64,000 nt of DNA, taken from NCBI GenBank assembly GCA_963930645.1, contig OZ005660.1, positions 196,807,427-196,871,426 of the forward strand. The letters run 5' to 3'. The notes beneath the pieces were generated by a model that saw only the letters and a list, made by a program, of their open reading frames with translations, was not told where the DNA came from and did no database searches. Each line of letters starts with the position of its first letter. Position 1 is the first letter of the stretch. Source of the stretch: Salticus scenicus (taxonomy: Eukaryota; Arthropoda; Arachnida; Araneae; Salticidae). This document shows positions 54,328 to 63,103 of the stretch, piece by piece. The position numbers and the translations under genes are program-made.

Positions 54328-55320
54328 TTAATTGTGGTACTTGGCTAGCCTGTTATAGTGCACCACCTTCGGTTTTGACGAAGGTGTTTTAGTGATCCGC
54401 ACCACTACATCATTCAGCCTTTTTAAGACTGTGTATGGTCCGTCCCAGTTGCACTGTAACTTGGGAGAGAGTCCTTTGCGTCGAACAGGATTCCACAACC
54501 AGACCTTGTCTCCTTCCTGGAACTCATGTTGTGTAGCCTTTAGATCGTACCTTGTCTTCATTTTCTCCGTTGCCATTTTAATCCGCTCCCGAGCAAAGTT
54601 GTGTACGTCCTCAAATCGTGCCTGGAGATCTTGGATGTACTCCTCGGGTGATGAAGGCGCATCGGTTGGACAACCAAACAGGATATCACAAGGGAGACGA
54701 AGTTCACGTCCAAACAGCATCTGGGCTGGAGTATAGCCGGTGGTTTCATGGACAGCACTTCGATAAGCCAGCAAGAACAACGGCAACTTCAAGTCCCAAT
54801 CTTGCTGGTTCCTTGATACTAGAAGAGAGAGGTTATTCAGGATGGTACGATTGAACCTCTCGACCATGCCGTCCGACTGGGGATGTAAGCGTGTTGTCCG
54901 GGTTTTGTCTATGCCGAGTAGTTGACATCCTTTGAAAACATCAGAGGTAAAGTTCCTACCTTGGTCGGTATGAAGTTGTAGGGGCGTGCCGTACCTTGAC
55001 AACCATTGCTGCACTAGGACCTCTGCGACTGTGCATGCCTCTTGATTGGGAATGGGATATGCCTCAGGCCACTTGGTGAAATAGTCCATCACGACGAGGA
55101 TGTATTTATTTCCACTGGAGGTCCGGGGCAAAGGACCCAAGATGTCGAGTGCAATCCGTTCAAATGGTGCTCCCACGTTATACCGTTGCAGTCTTCCTCG
55201 ACTTCGTTTCTGCGGGCCTTTACGTGCCGCACAAGCATCACAGGATTTACACCATTTCTCCACATCCTCCTTTGCCTTGCACCAGTAGAAGCGTTCCCGA
55301 ACTTTCTGCAGAGTCTTCAT
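54328..55320 (-). CDS. Ty3/gypsy integrase (pol 3' part)
   Basis: Inserts the element's DNA copy into the host genome. Zinc-finger end: C27 and C30 (KSCDAC), the two histidines lying upstream in the shifted frame. Catalytic core: D59 (IALDILGPLP), D119 (LHTDQGRNF) and E154 (DGMVERFNRT). C-terminal GPY/F-type module WDGPYTVLKRL near 300, preceded by VWLWNPVRRKGLSPKL, ending VVHYNRLAKYHN. Read from the first ATG; the true frame comes from the protease-RT frame at 55362-57815, with a one-base difference in an A-run near 55375. No stop within. Followed by about 230 bp of non-coding sequence before the polypurine tract, with no env. Confidence 0.93.
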   Translation of the reverse strand: MKTLQKVRERFYWCKAKEDVEKWCKSCDACAARKGPQKRSRGRLQRYNVGAPFERIALDILGPLPRTSSGNKYILVVMDYFTKWPEAYPIPNQEACTVAEVLVQQWLSRYGTPLQLHTDQGRNFTSDVFKGCQLLGIDKTRTTRLHPQSDGMVERFNRTILNNLSLLVSRNQQDWDLKLPLFLLAYRSAVHETTGYTPAQMLFGRELRLPCDILFGCPTDAPSSPEEYIQDLQARFEDVHNFARERIKMATEKMKTRYDLKATQHEFQEGDKVWLWNPVRRKGLSPKLQCNWDGPYTVLKRLNDVVVRITKTPSSKPKVVHYNRLAKYHN

Positions 55321-55361
55321 TACCCCAAAATGGCCTCCTGTAAAGCTACTATGCAGTTGTT

Positions 55362-57815
55362 CTAAAACAGCTGGAATTTTTTATCTTGGTAATAAAATCT
55401 TCCATCTGAAGCTTTTCCATCATCAGATTCCCACTTTCTGTATAATACGCCGTTTCTGATATGAAGAGAGTCCCAAAGTGCCCAATAACTTTTCGTAATG
55501 GGACTGAATCTGGAAATATTCTGCCAGGTAGGTCTGTTGCTGGTCGTCTCCTTCAGCTGTAATATTGGCTTTACGTCAGTATCTTCCAACTGGGCTTTTC
55601 TAAGTTCTTCGTCACTCCATGGATCGGGATCTTGTTCTGATGGTGTCGAGGTAGTAACTTGGCAGGCCACCGGATTTATCAGCAGGTATTTCTGTTCGGC
55701 TCTAGAACAGTACTTGCAGACTTCCGAGCAGGGCTTCCGGGACAAGGCATCTGCATTACCATGTAGAGTCCCTTTACGATGACGTATCTCGAAGTCATAT
55801 TCCTGGAGGCGTTGTATCCATCTGGCAATCTGTCCTTCCGGGTTCTTGAACTGGAGCAACCACGTCAAAGATGCATGGTCAGTCCGCAGCAGGAATCTTC
55901 TGCCATAGAGGTAATGATGGAAATGTTCTATGGCTTTTACGATGGCGAGTAGCTCTTTCCTGGTGGTACAGTAATTCCGCTCTGGTTTAGACAGGCATTT
56001 ACTCCAATAGGCAATGACATGTTCTTGACCATCAATTTCGTGCGACAGAACAGCACCGACACTCTCATGGCTGGCATCTGTATCAAGTATAAACTGCCTG
56101 TCGGGCTGTGGATACGTCAAGATAAGCGATGATGTTAAGGCCTCTTTAAGTCGCTTGAACGCTTTTTCACATTCATCTGTCCACAGGAACTTCTGTTTGG
56201 CTTCCGTCAGCTTGTGGAGTGGTCTGGCAATATTTGAGAAACCCTTGACAAACTTCCTGTAGTAAGTGCATAACCCCAGGAAACTTCGTAGTTGGTGTAC
56301 ATTTTCAGGGCGACTCCAGTTCTCGACTGCAGAGATCTTTTCAGGATCAGTTCTCACACCTTCGGCAGAGATAATATGGCCGAGGTAGCTCACTTCACGA
56401 CGGAACAAGTTACACTTGCCTGGATTCAACTTGAGGTTAGCCATTCTGAGTTTCTCCAGCACCTTTCGGATGTTTCGAAGATGGTCTTCAAAGGTGCGCC
56501 CCACAATGATAATATCATCCAAATACACCAGACAGGCTTCATAGGAAAGTCCTTTTAGCACTGTCTCCATCAGGCGTTCAAAGGTGGCAGGAGCATTACA
56601 TAATCCGAACGGCATAACTTTAAATTGCCACAGTCCTTGTCCCGTAGTGAATGCAGTCTTCTCACGATCATCAGGATGTAATTCTACTTGCCAGTAACCG
56701 CTCTTCAGATCCAACGTCGAGAACCATTTATTGCCAGCAAGTGTGTCTAATGTGTCGTCAATTCTGGGAAGAGGGTAACTGTCTTTCTTCGTGATGTCAT
56801 TCAAACGACGATAACTATCGCCTGTCTGGTGTCGTGGATTATAATCCACGCAAAATCTTGTTGAACCATCCTTTTTTCGCACCAGTACTATGGGAGAGGC
56901 CCAAGGACTCGTTGATGGCTCGATGACGTCATTGTGCTGCATTTCATTTAGAAGTTCAGTGACCTCTTCCTGTTTAGCAAAAGGAAGTCTTCTTGGATGT
57001 TGTTTGATTGGAGGATGATTTCCTGTATCAATTCTGTGCTGGGTGATGTTCGTTCGCCCGACGTCTTCAGGTGTTCGAGAAAAAAGGTCTTTAAATTCTT
57101 GGAGTAGCTTCTCCGCAGCACATCTCTGTTCCTTTCCTAACTCTGCATTCTTGAGTAGTTCCGTTCTTAATTGCTCCGAAGACTTGGATTCGGTTGATTG
57201 CATGGGGCGGTTTATGCATGTTACAGGAGTGCAGGCTGCTAACTCCTCATCCTTCTTCACTGTTCGCACCTTATCGCTGATGTTTGCGACTCTCACAGGA
57301 ATAGCACTCTTTGAGAGATCAACTAGAGATGAAGCTACCAGAACTCCTCTTGGGCTATTGTCTGTATTCGGGTATTCAATCAGTCCATAGCGGAAGTATT
57401 GCTTTGTAGGTGGTGTTCCTGAAACTACTGTCTCTGTGTGTGGAGGGATGGAAATTTCAGACTTGGCTGTTATCTGGCATATTGGCTGAATGTCTTGATT
57501 TTCAGTGTTGAAAACAGCGATGTCTTCCGAACTCGAATGCAGTTCATTATTCTTGAAGTCCAATTGAAAGTTAAATTTTCTTAGGAAATCAATTCCAATG
57601 ATCAGAGGATCTGTTATATCAGCCACGTATGCCATATGATGGTAACTGGCATTTCCAAAGGTGATGGTCAAGTTAATTTTTCCATATATTTTGATTTCGT
57701 CTCCGGTCACAGTCTGGAGTTTAACACAGGGCGGCGTCCAGATGACCTTCTCTTTTAGTTCTTGAGCCAAATCCGCTCTAATGATGGTCACGTTGGCTCC
57801 CGTGTCCAGAATCAT
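55362..57815 (-). CDS. Ty3/gypsy protease, reverse transcriptase, RNase H
   Basis: Protease active site DTGA at 4-7 with IGIDFL at 73-78 as the second conserved block. RT: ASPIVLVRKKDG near 306-317, CVDY at 322-325, D369 in FSTLDLKSGYWQ, MPFGLCNAPATF near 401-412, catalytic YLDD at 431-434. RNase H: FILDTDASHESVGAVLS, KELLAIVKAIEHF, LRTDHASLTWLL, and RKGTLHGNADALSR at its end. The RT carries a 10-residue insertion (326-335) inside a conserved stretch. The listed methionine is not the start: pol continues upstream to the frameshift site at 57953 but for a TGA at 57819-57821. The frame ends after YYQDK at an A-run, where one missing base moves the integrase to another frame. Confidence 0.94.
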   Translation of the reverse strand: MILDTGANVTIIRADLAQELKEKVIWTPPCVKLQTVTGDEIKIYGKINLTITFGNASYHHMAYVADITDPLIIGIDFLRKFNFQLDFKNNELHSSSEDIAVFNTENQDIQPICQITAKSEISIPPHTETVVSGTPPTKQYFRYGLIEYPNTDNSPRGVLVASSLVDLSKSAIPVRVANISDKVRTVKKDEELAACTPVTCINRPMQSTESKSSEQLRTELLKNAELGKEQRCAAEKLLQEFKDLFSRTPEDVGRTNITQHRIDTGNHPPIKQHPRRLPFAKQEEVTELLNEMQHNDVIEPSTSPWASPIVLVRKKDGSTRFCVDYNPRHQTGDSYRRLNDITKKDSYPLPRIDDTLDTLAGNKWFSTLDLKSGYWQVELHPDDREKTAFTTGQGLWQFKVMPFGLCNAPATFERLMETVLKGLSYEACLVYLDDIIIVGRTFEDHLRNIRKVLEKLRMANLKLNPGKCNLFRREVSYLGHIISAEGVRTDPEKISAVENWSRPENVHQLRSFLGLCTYYRKFVKGFSNIARPLHKLTEAKQKFLWTDECEKAFKRLKEALTSSLILTYPQPDRQFILDTDASHESVGAVLSHEIDGQEHVIAYWSKCLSKPERNYCTTRKELLAIVKAIEHFHHYLYGRRFLLRTDHASLTWLLQFKNPEGQIARWIQRLQEYDFEIRHRKGTLHGNADALSRKPCSEVCKYCSRAEQKYLLINPVACQVTTSTPSEQDPDPWSDEELRKAQLEDTDVKPILQLKETTSNRPTWQNISRFSPITKSYWALWDSLHIRNGVLYRKWESDDGKASDGRFYYQDKKFQLF
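55370..55382 (-). other. Frameshift point between RNase H and integrase frames
   Basis: Six T on the plus strand (55377-55382 region). One more would keep the frame through into integrase. Either a slippage deletion or a consensus error. Confidence 0.7.
56811..56840 (-). other. 30-bp in-frame insertion in gypsy RT
   Basis: Adds ten codons between the D-Y and R-R-L-N of the strongly conserved VDYR.LN stretch of the RT fingers. ATAA stands at its start and again just after it (56811-56814, 56841-56844), like a small duplication. No stop or shift results. Confidence 0.75.
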
Positions 57816-57818
57816 CCT

Positions 57819-57821
57819 TCA
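57819..57821 (-). other. In-frame TGA at start of gypsy protease
   Basis: Two codons before MILDTGAN the pol frame has TGA. Upstream the frame is open to the frameshift site. A single transition of an arginine CGA codon would explain it. Confidence 0.8.
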
Positions 57822-57949
57822 GATGGTGTTGTTAACTTGGCCATAGACGTGAAGTCCATTATCGCCGCCACTCATCGATGAAACATGAAATACTGTAAAT
57901 TGGGGCTCTTTAATTTCAGGCGACCTCCGCCCCGCGAGATGGCCTCCTC

Positions 57950-59275
57950 TTAGTTTCCCTGTAGTGATGGTGAAGACGGGTGATTTCCTATAGTTGGTCG
58001 TACAGGGCAGTTCCTCTTCACGCGACCATCTCCTCCACAGCCCCAGCACTTTATCTTCCGGTCCTTTATTTCCTTTTTATTCTCCAGGCTGCGCAATCTC
58101 TTTAAGATCTCTTCGATACTTCTCTTCATTTCATTTTCACCAGCAGGCGTATCGTTTAATGAGACTGCTCTTATGGTATGGCGGTCTTTACGGGAGGCTT
58201 GTTGGGCTGCCTCTATCCTAAGTGCATAGCCTAAAGCTGATTCTATGTCTCTGATGTTGGAGAGTCTCAGCGCTTTTTGAATTTCTGGATCCCGAACAGC
58301 ATCGATAAAGTACTGAAGAGCTAAGTCGTTTCGAGTGTCAGCTTGGCAGTCTGAGAATGTTAGGTGTGACAATCTCTGAATGTCCGCTGCCAGCTCTTGC
58401 AAACTTTCGCCCGTTTTCTGGTAACGGGACTTTAGCTGGAGGCGACTATAGTCCTTAGAACACTTCTCTCCGAACCGCAGCTCCAGTGCTCTAGTCAAGG
58501 CCTCGAAGTCGTTCCTTTTTTCTTTAGAAACATTTCTCAGTATCTCAGCTGCATCTCCCCGTAATGCTGCTGCTAAGTGGACTGACTTGGCGGTAGAGTC
58601 CCAGCCGTTAGCTTCAGCTACGATGGAAAACTGCGTCTTATATACATGCCAGGAGGAACTGCCATCGTAGGTAGATAGCTTAATAAATTCCTGATTCTGG
58701 ATTCTTCTCTCTTTCTTTTCAGTTTCCTGGGGCATGGATTCTAACTTTTCTTCCACTTTTCTCTCCAGATCTTCTTCTATTCTCTTCAGTTTACCTTCTA
58801 TCTCTGAAAACCTTCCTTTCAGTTCCTGATCAAAATTTTCTTTAACTTTCTCCTCGAAACTCCGTTCTATTTTCGTAACACTCTCTTCAACCTTCATAAA
58901 ATTTTCTTCTATCTTCATAGCTTTCTCTTCAACCTTCATAACATTTTCTTCTATCTTCATGGCTTTCTCTTCAAAACTTTCTTCTATTTTCAAAACTTTC
59001 TCTTCTATTCCATCCATTCTATTTTCCATCACCGTTAATTTACCCTCGATTGATTCTTTCACCGTTCAAAGCTCTCTCTTCATCTCATCTTGATTAGATT
59101 TAATTTCTGTCTGAACTTCATCCATAGTGTCTTTCAACTCTCTTTGCGATGCTTGCATCTTTTCCTGTCCTGTTTCCATTTTCTCTATCAATCCAGATCT
59201 TAACTCATTCATCTGAGCAGTGAGACCTTCTAGAAATTTCTTCATTTCTTGCTCCATAGCCCTCGTTATCACCAT
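57950..59275 (-). CDS. Ty3/gypsy gag, interrupted by one TGA
   Basis: Gag forms the particle and packages RNA. It starts at ATG 59275 (MVITRAMEQEMKKFLEGL), 31 bp inside the LTR edge. A TGA at 59066-59068 splits it after 69 codons; the same frame then stays open to TAA at 57950. N-terminal half is a long coiled coil with E-K-heptads, partly built from a 42-nt (14-residue) repeat at about 58880-58965. Capsid-like part follows (FIKLSTYDGSSSWHVYKTQF to RIEAAQQASR). Near the end is a zinc-knuckle-like CWGCGGDGRVKRNC, in which the expected histidine is arginine. It ends ...QGN-TAA right at the GGGAAAC slip site. Confidence 0.9.
57953..57959 (-). promoter_or_regulatory. Programmed -1 frameshift heptamer GGGAAAC
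   Basis: In the gag frame the coding strand reads CAG GGA AAC TAA, giving the canonical X XXY YYZ layout (G GGA AAC) immediately before the stop. Slipping back one base leads exactly into the frame that carries the protease. The gag and pol frames overlap here by about 100 nt. GGGAAAC is a known retroviral gag-pro slip site. A small stem (GGCG/CGCC) can form about 20-30 nt downstream; I cannot show a pseudoknot. Confidence 0.8.
58880..58966 (-). repeat. 42-nt repeat in gag coiled coil
   Basis: CTCTTCAACCTTCATAA.AT starts at 58883 and again at 58925, 42 bp apart, with partial units either side. Each unit encodes 14 residues, two heptads, so repeat number can change without breaking the coil. 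Confidence 0.7.
59066..59068 (-). other. In-frame TGA in gypsy gag
   Basis: Splits an otherwise open gag frame after codon 69 (…MKREL). As at 57819, an arginine CGA to TGA transition would explain it. Confidence 0.75.
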
Positions 59276-59285
59276 TCACAGACAA

Positions 59286-59302
59286 TCCCGCTTCTGACAC
59301 CA
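59286..59302 (-). other. Primer binding site, tRNA-Leu type
   Basis: Coding strand TGGTGTCAGAAGCGGGA starts four bases after the 5' LTR. Its complement ends CTTCTGACACCA, the 3' end of tRNA-Leu as I remember it, 16 of 17 positions. Confidence 0.75.
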
Positions 59303-59306
59303 GAAA

Positions 59307-59805
59307 TGTTGCGTACTTGGGGGTTCGTGGGTTGTCCGAGAATGAAAAGCCAAACTTACAAAAATTCAGTAATTTATTCACAGAAAGTTCCAGAAAAATA
59401 CTGGTCTATAAACCAAGTATCAGCTTCAATTCAAACAGTAAACACAGCTTAAACAACAGCTGTCAATAGCAGATCCACAGTACAAACTGTATAGCAATAA
59501 CACATAAAGCAAGTCTCTTCCAAAGAGGCTCAGCAAGCACTAGCGAAGCTGGCTGAAAACTGAACTGAACTGACTCACTGCCTTGGCGAGAAGCGCTCCT
59601 TATATACTGTTCCATGGAACCCAGATTTTTCGAGAAAACTCTAGAAAGTGGTCAACCAATCAACTTACAGCTTCCATATTTGGTATATCCCATATAAGGA
59701 TTTTCTCGCCAAGGTCGCCAAAAAATCGCCAAGGTGGGAAAAAGTCGCCAAATTTGGCGCCAAATCCATTACCTGCCTTATTGGGGCTTTTTAATGCGTT
59801 TTTAA
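59307..59805 (-). repeat. Ty3/gypsy 5' LTR, truncated at TTAA
   Basis: Matches 53457-53957 of the 3' LTR with about five substitutions and two homopolymer length differences, then ends at GCGTTTTTAA. The remaining roughly 130 bp (the outer U3 part on the coding strand) are missing. The new sequence starts CCCTTTCGACG directly after TTAA (59802-59805). Confidence 0.9.
59599..59606 (-). promoter_or_regulatory. TATA box in 5' LTR
   Basis: TATATAAG on the coding strand, also in the 3' LTR at 53749-53756. Probable core promoter of the element. The U3 sequences beyond it are partly lost, so expression may be reduced. Confidence 0.5.
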
Positions 59806-60934
59806 CCCTTTCGACGTTACGTGTTTTTTTTCTATTGTTGCAATAAAAATACCTGAAGTGTTTAAAGTATACTGCAAAATAAACATCTGTCTTTAAGAAT
59901 TCAGTGTTGCACTTTAGGAGCTCTAGAGTTGAGAAGAAATATTTTTCCCCCACACACAGAGGGCTAATCCCTTTGTTGAAAGAGGCGTGTATCAATACAA
60001 TGGAAATACCTTTTTACAATAGAAGTTGACAATCCTTTACCCAGATTTACATCTCAGCTGAGTTATGATGATTTTTGAGAGAAAAAGGAAATACTGCTTT
60101 ATTTTTGAGAAAAATAAGCGCATAGATATTTCTAAGTAGAGTTAAGACTGAAAATTTTAAAGTGTAATTTATGTATAATACTAATAAAACGCATCTATTT
60201 TCCTCAGATTTATGTGTTCCTGAAAAAGATTGAGCACATCAAATCTCTTTAAATACATTCCATAAGAACTATCTTTAAAAGTTAAGATAATTATAAAAAC
60301 AAATAAATAAATACACTTTTTATAATAGTTAAGACAAGTAGATTGAAACAAAATAAAAACATTTAAAATTAGTCGTTCGTATAGATATATATCGATAGAG
60401 TTTTGTTCTTTATTTATTTTGATGTGTGTGGAGGGGGTGTTGAAAGAGAAAAAAATTATGTAAAAAACTGATTGCATATTTTATAAATTACATGCTTTTT
60501 TTGCAGCGTCATGCTGTTTTCAATAATACATGCACTGAAAAAACATTTTTTATATTAATATTGTAATTTTCTATGATTAGTTGTTTATTTATTTACTATT
60601 ATTATTATTTTCTTCTAAAGTTTCCTGAAATCAATCTTGTAGCTGTAACATGTCTAGAGCCCTCGAAGTTAAAAAAAGTTTTTTTTTTTTTTTCTTTGTA
60701 ATGGAAAAAAGATACTTGATACAAAATTCTTAATAATAAAAGCTCAAGTTTCCCGTAACTAACACTGAAAGCTATGTCAAAGCTTAAACAATGTATTGGA
60801 ATAAATAAATAAATTTTTTTTTCCATGATGTATTTCAAATGAAAATATATATGTATATATATTAATAATGAAGGAAGATAATTTAACGGAAAAATCTCCT
60901 TAATATGTGGAATTTTAATGCGTCGTGGAAAATA
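59806..60934. other. Sequence starting with a piggyBac-like end
   Basis: TTAACCCTTTCGACGTTACG at the junction resembles piggyBac-like termini elsewhere in the window. No matching right end (AAAGGGTTAA) and no continuation of the LTR appears before 64000. The minus frame 60181-60477 is A/T-driven. Poly-T at 60679-60693. No gene recognised. Confidence 0.4.
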
Positions 60935-61210
60935 TCTCTCTCTATATATATTAATGGCTAAGAGATTTTTCAGTCTGTTTGTGTGTTAACGCAAGTTGCC
61001 ATCAGCTTTCCATACTTTAGTTACCTTTAAAAAATCTAATTGTCCGATCGATAAGTTAATTAAACAGACGGATTCAGAAAAAATGCCCCTTTCATTTGGT
61101 ACCTAATTTGTAACGAAATTTTGATTAGATTTTTAAAAATTAATTAAAATTTGAAAATAATAACTTGGTAGAAGTTTTAAAAATGGACATATAAATTTTT
61201 AATTGTTGCC

Positions 61211-61330
61211 AAAAAAATAATAATAAAATAATAATAATAATAATAAAATAATAATAATAATAATAAAATAATAATAATAATAATAAAATAATAATAATAA
61301 TAATAATAATTAAATAAATAAATAAATAAA
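61211..61330. repeat. AAT repeat with 20-bp higher order
   Basis: TAATAAAATAATAATAATAA is repeated exactly four times (61221-61300), then AAT and AAAT units. The regular extra A every 20 bp shows that the block itself was copied as a unit. Confidence 0.85.
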
Positions 61331-61799
61331 ATTACGAATTATTATTTTTTTTTCCCCTGTATAAAATGCATAGATATAGTATTTTATATAGATCTATCAT
61401 CCCCATGTTATTGTGCAAAGATTTTTGATGCCGAAAAAAGTTTTGGCATCAGACAATAGGGAGTATAAAACTCGGAAATAATAATCGAGTAGAATGTTAA
61501 TGAATTTTTAAAATGCCGAAATATTGTACGGCTTTTAAATGTTGTATTAAATATATGAAAAGAAACGGGATAAGTTTTCATAGATAAGTTATATTCCTTT
61601 CATAGATAAGTAATTTATGAAAAATATCATTTTTATAATCAGTTCTTTGTTATTATTATGAAACAATTACTCACAATTACTTACAATTTTGATGAAATAC
61701 TCTCTTTAAAATTTAAGATGATTTTATATTAGTAAGTAATATGAAAATTTTAAAATTCTTTTAAATGTAGTTAGCAGCCTCGGAAGTTTTAATACATAA

Positions 61800-61985
61800 C
61801 TAATATGTTGTGGACACCACAAGACTTTCTTCGATATATAATCTTATACAAATTTACGCAATACAAATTATTTATTAATTATAATTTATTAAAATTATTT
61901 TCCATGATGAATGCAGACGATATTTATCTCAAAGAAGTATAATAATAAATGCCGAAAGAAAGTCAGTTTTGTGCAGATATGAGTA
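61800..61985 (-). repeat. Dispersed repeat L, 3' end, copy 3
   Basis: ATGTTGTGGACACCACAAGA, CTTTCTTCGATATATAATCT and TTATACAAATTTACGCAATA are the inverse of the end of repeat L at 33100-33162 and match 44425-44480. Lies inside the Helitron-like element. Confidence 0.65.
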
Positions 61986-62002
61986 TACTAGAGTATAGTT
62001 AA

Positions 62003-62244
62003 TAAAAAAAAAAAAAAAAAAAAAAAAAGGAAGAAGAAAAGGATGAAATATGGGTATCTAGAGTTTTTCATTTTCTTTTAGTACATAAATTATTCATAAA
62101 TTTTATTAGCTGAATTATCTATGTGTTTCCCGTGTATATTAACTCGAGAAAAAATATCCATAAGAAAATAAATTGGCCGACTTTTCCCAAATGGCAAGGA
62201 ATCCTTTTTTCACCCTCGATGATTACAATATGCTTTCACGTGGG

Positions 62245-62275
<31 letters not shown>
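62003..62275. repeat. Two poly-A tracts
   Basis: Runs of about 22-27 A at 62004-62028 and 62246-62274. The plus frame crossing the second (lysine run) is not a gene. Confidence 0.7.
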
Positions 62276-62277
<2 letters not shown>

Positions 62278-62410
62278 AAATAATAAAGTCGCTTATGCAT
62301 ATGTAAACTACATGACGTTTTTGTGGCTTTAAAATTAAATAATATTAATAATTTTAAATTTTAAATGTTACAAAGAAATAAAGTGCGAAAAACTCGCACG
62401 GGCTTGCTAG

Positions 62411-62844
62411 TTAATAATAAATTAAATATTTAGAATTAAATTACGTCGAGAGAAATGGATAATATAAATAAATAAACAAATACATGGTTATACAATAAAG
62501 AGTAAAAAATTTCAGCTCTATTTTTCTTGGAGACGTTTCAAATTTATATAAATATCACGTGGTGAATGATGAAGAAATTTGTTTTAAATTTTATGTAGAT
62601 CAGTGTTTAGTAATTTGAACTGGCAAGAAGAAATACATTTTGAAATACATTTCTTATAATCGAGCGTGAAATTATTTTTTTAGTCCATGAAAATTAATTT
62701 TGTTGTTTTTCAACTAATTTCAACATATTCTATAAAAACTGCACATTTTGCTTTGTTAAATAATCGAATAAAGATTATTTTCCTTATTAATAAAATATTC
62801 TGCATTTATAAAATTAAATAAAACATTCTTGATTTAAATTGATT
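62411..62844. other. AT-rich spacer, no gene seen
   Basis: Nothing recognised. Confidence 0.35.
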
Positions 62845-63103
62845 TTAACCCTTTGTATTCCACCGGGACTTTAAAGTCCCATCAAACAAAAGAAAAAAAA
62901 AAAAAAAATCCTCAATATAGCCTAAATTTACTGCGGGATTTCATCGGAACTTCAAACTCCCTATAGTTTAAGCTTTCCCTATAGTTAAGCTACAGTTTAA
63001 GGTAAATTTAATATGAGATGTTTCTCATGGAGCAAAAAAATATAATAAAAAAGTTTCAAACTATTTTTCGAAAAATAAGGTAATTTGGGATATAAAGGGC
63101 TAA
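62845..63103. mobile_element. piggyBac-like MITE
   Basis: Left TTAACCCTTTGTATTCC (TTAA 62845-62848) and right GGGATATAAAGGGCTAA (63087-63103) are inverse with few differences; the right TTAA is now CTAA. A palindrome GGGACTTTAAAGTCCC lies at 62866-62881. Non-coding, about 259 bp. Confidence 0.6.

Larger units (their letters stand above)
53457..59805 (-). mobile_element. Ty3/gypsy LTR retrotransposon, nearly complete
   Basis: Order on the minus strand: 5' LTR (59805-59307), tRNA-Leu primer site, gag, -1 frameshift site, protease, reverse transcriptase, RNase H, integrase with a GPY/F-type tail, polypurine tract, 3' LTR (54083-53457). No env frame. The LTRs differ by about five substitutions and two homopolymer indels over 499 shared bp, so the insertion is recent. 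The coding part is broken by TGA at 59066-59068, TGA at 57819-57821 and an indel near 55375. The far end of the 5' LTR is missing after TTAA. Flank on the 3' side is a TA microsatellite; the target duplication cannot be checked because the other flank is lost. Confidence 0.93.
60935..62410 (+). mobile_element. Helitron-like non-autonomous element
   Basis: The 5' end reads TCTCTCTCTATATATATTAA after an A; the 3' end has a perfect hairpin GTGCGA-AAAAC-TCGCAC (62383-62399), seven bases (GGGCTTG), then CTAG followed by T. A TC start, a 3' hairpin and CTRR inserted between A and T are the Helitron hallmarks; there are no terminal inverted repeats. About 1.48 kb with no Rep/helicase gene. It contains an AAT-type tandem repeat, poly-A runs and a piece of repeat L. 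Exact start uncertain by 2-4 bases because of the TC run. Confidence 0.7.

Noticed and set aside
54392..55365. Plus-strand frames opposite the gypsy integrase
   Set aside because: Shadows of the minus-strand coding frame, which carries the catalytic motifs.
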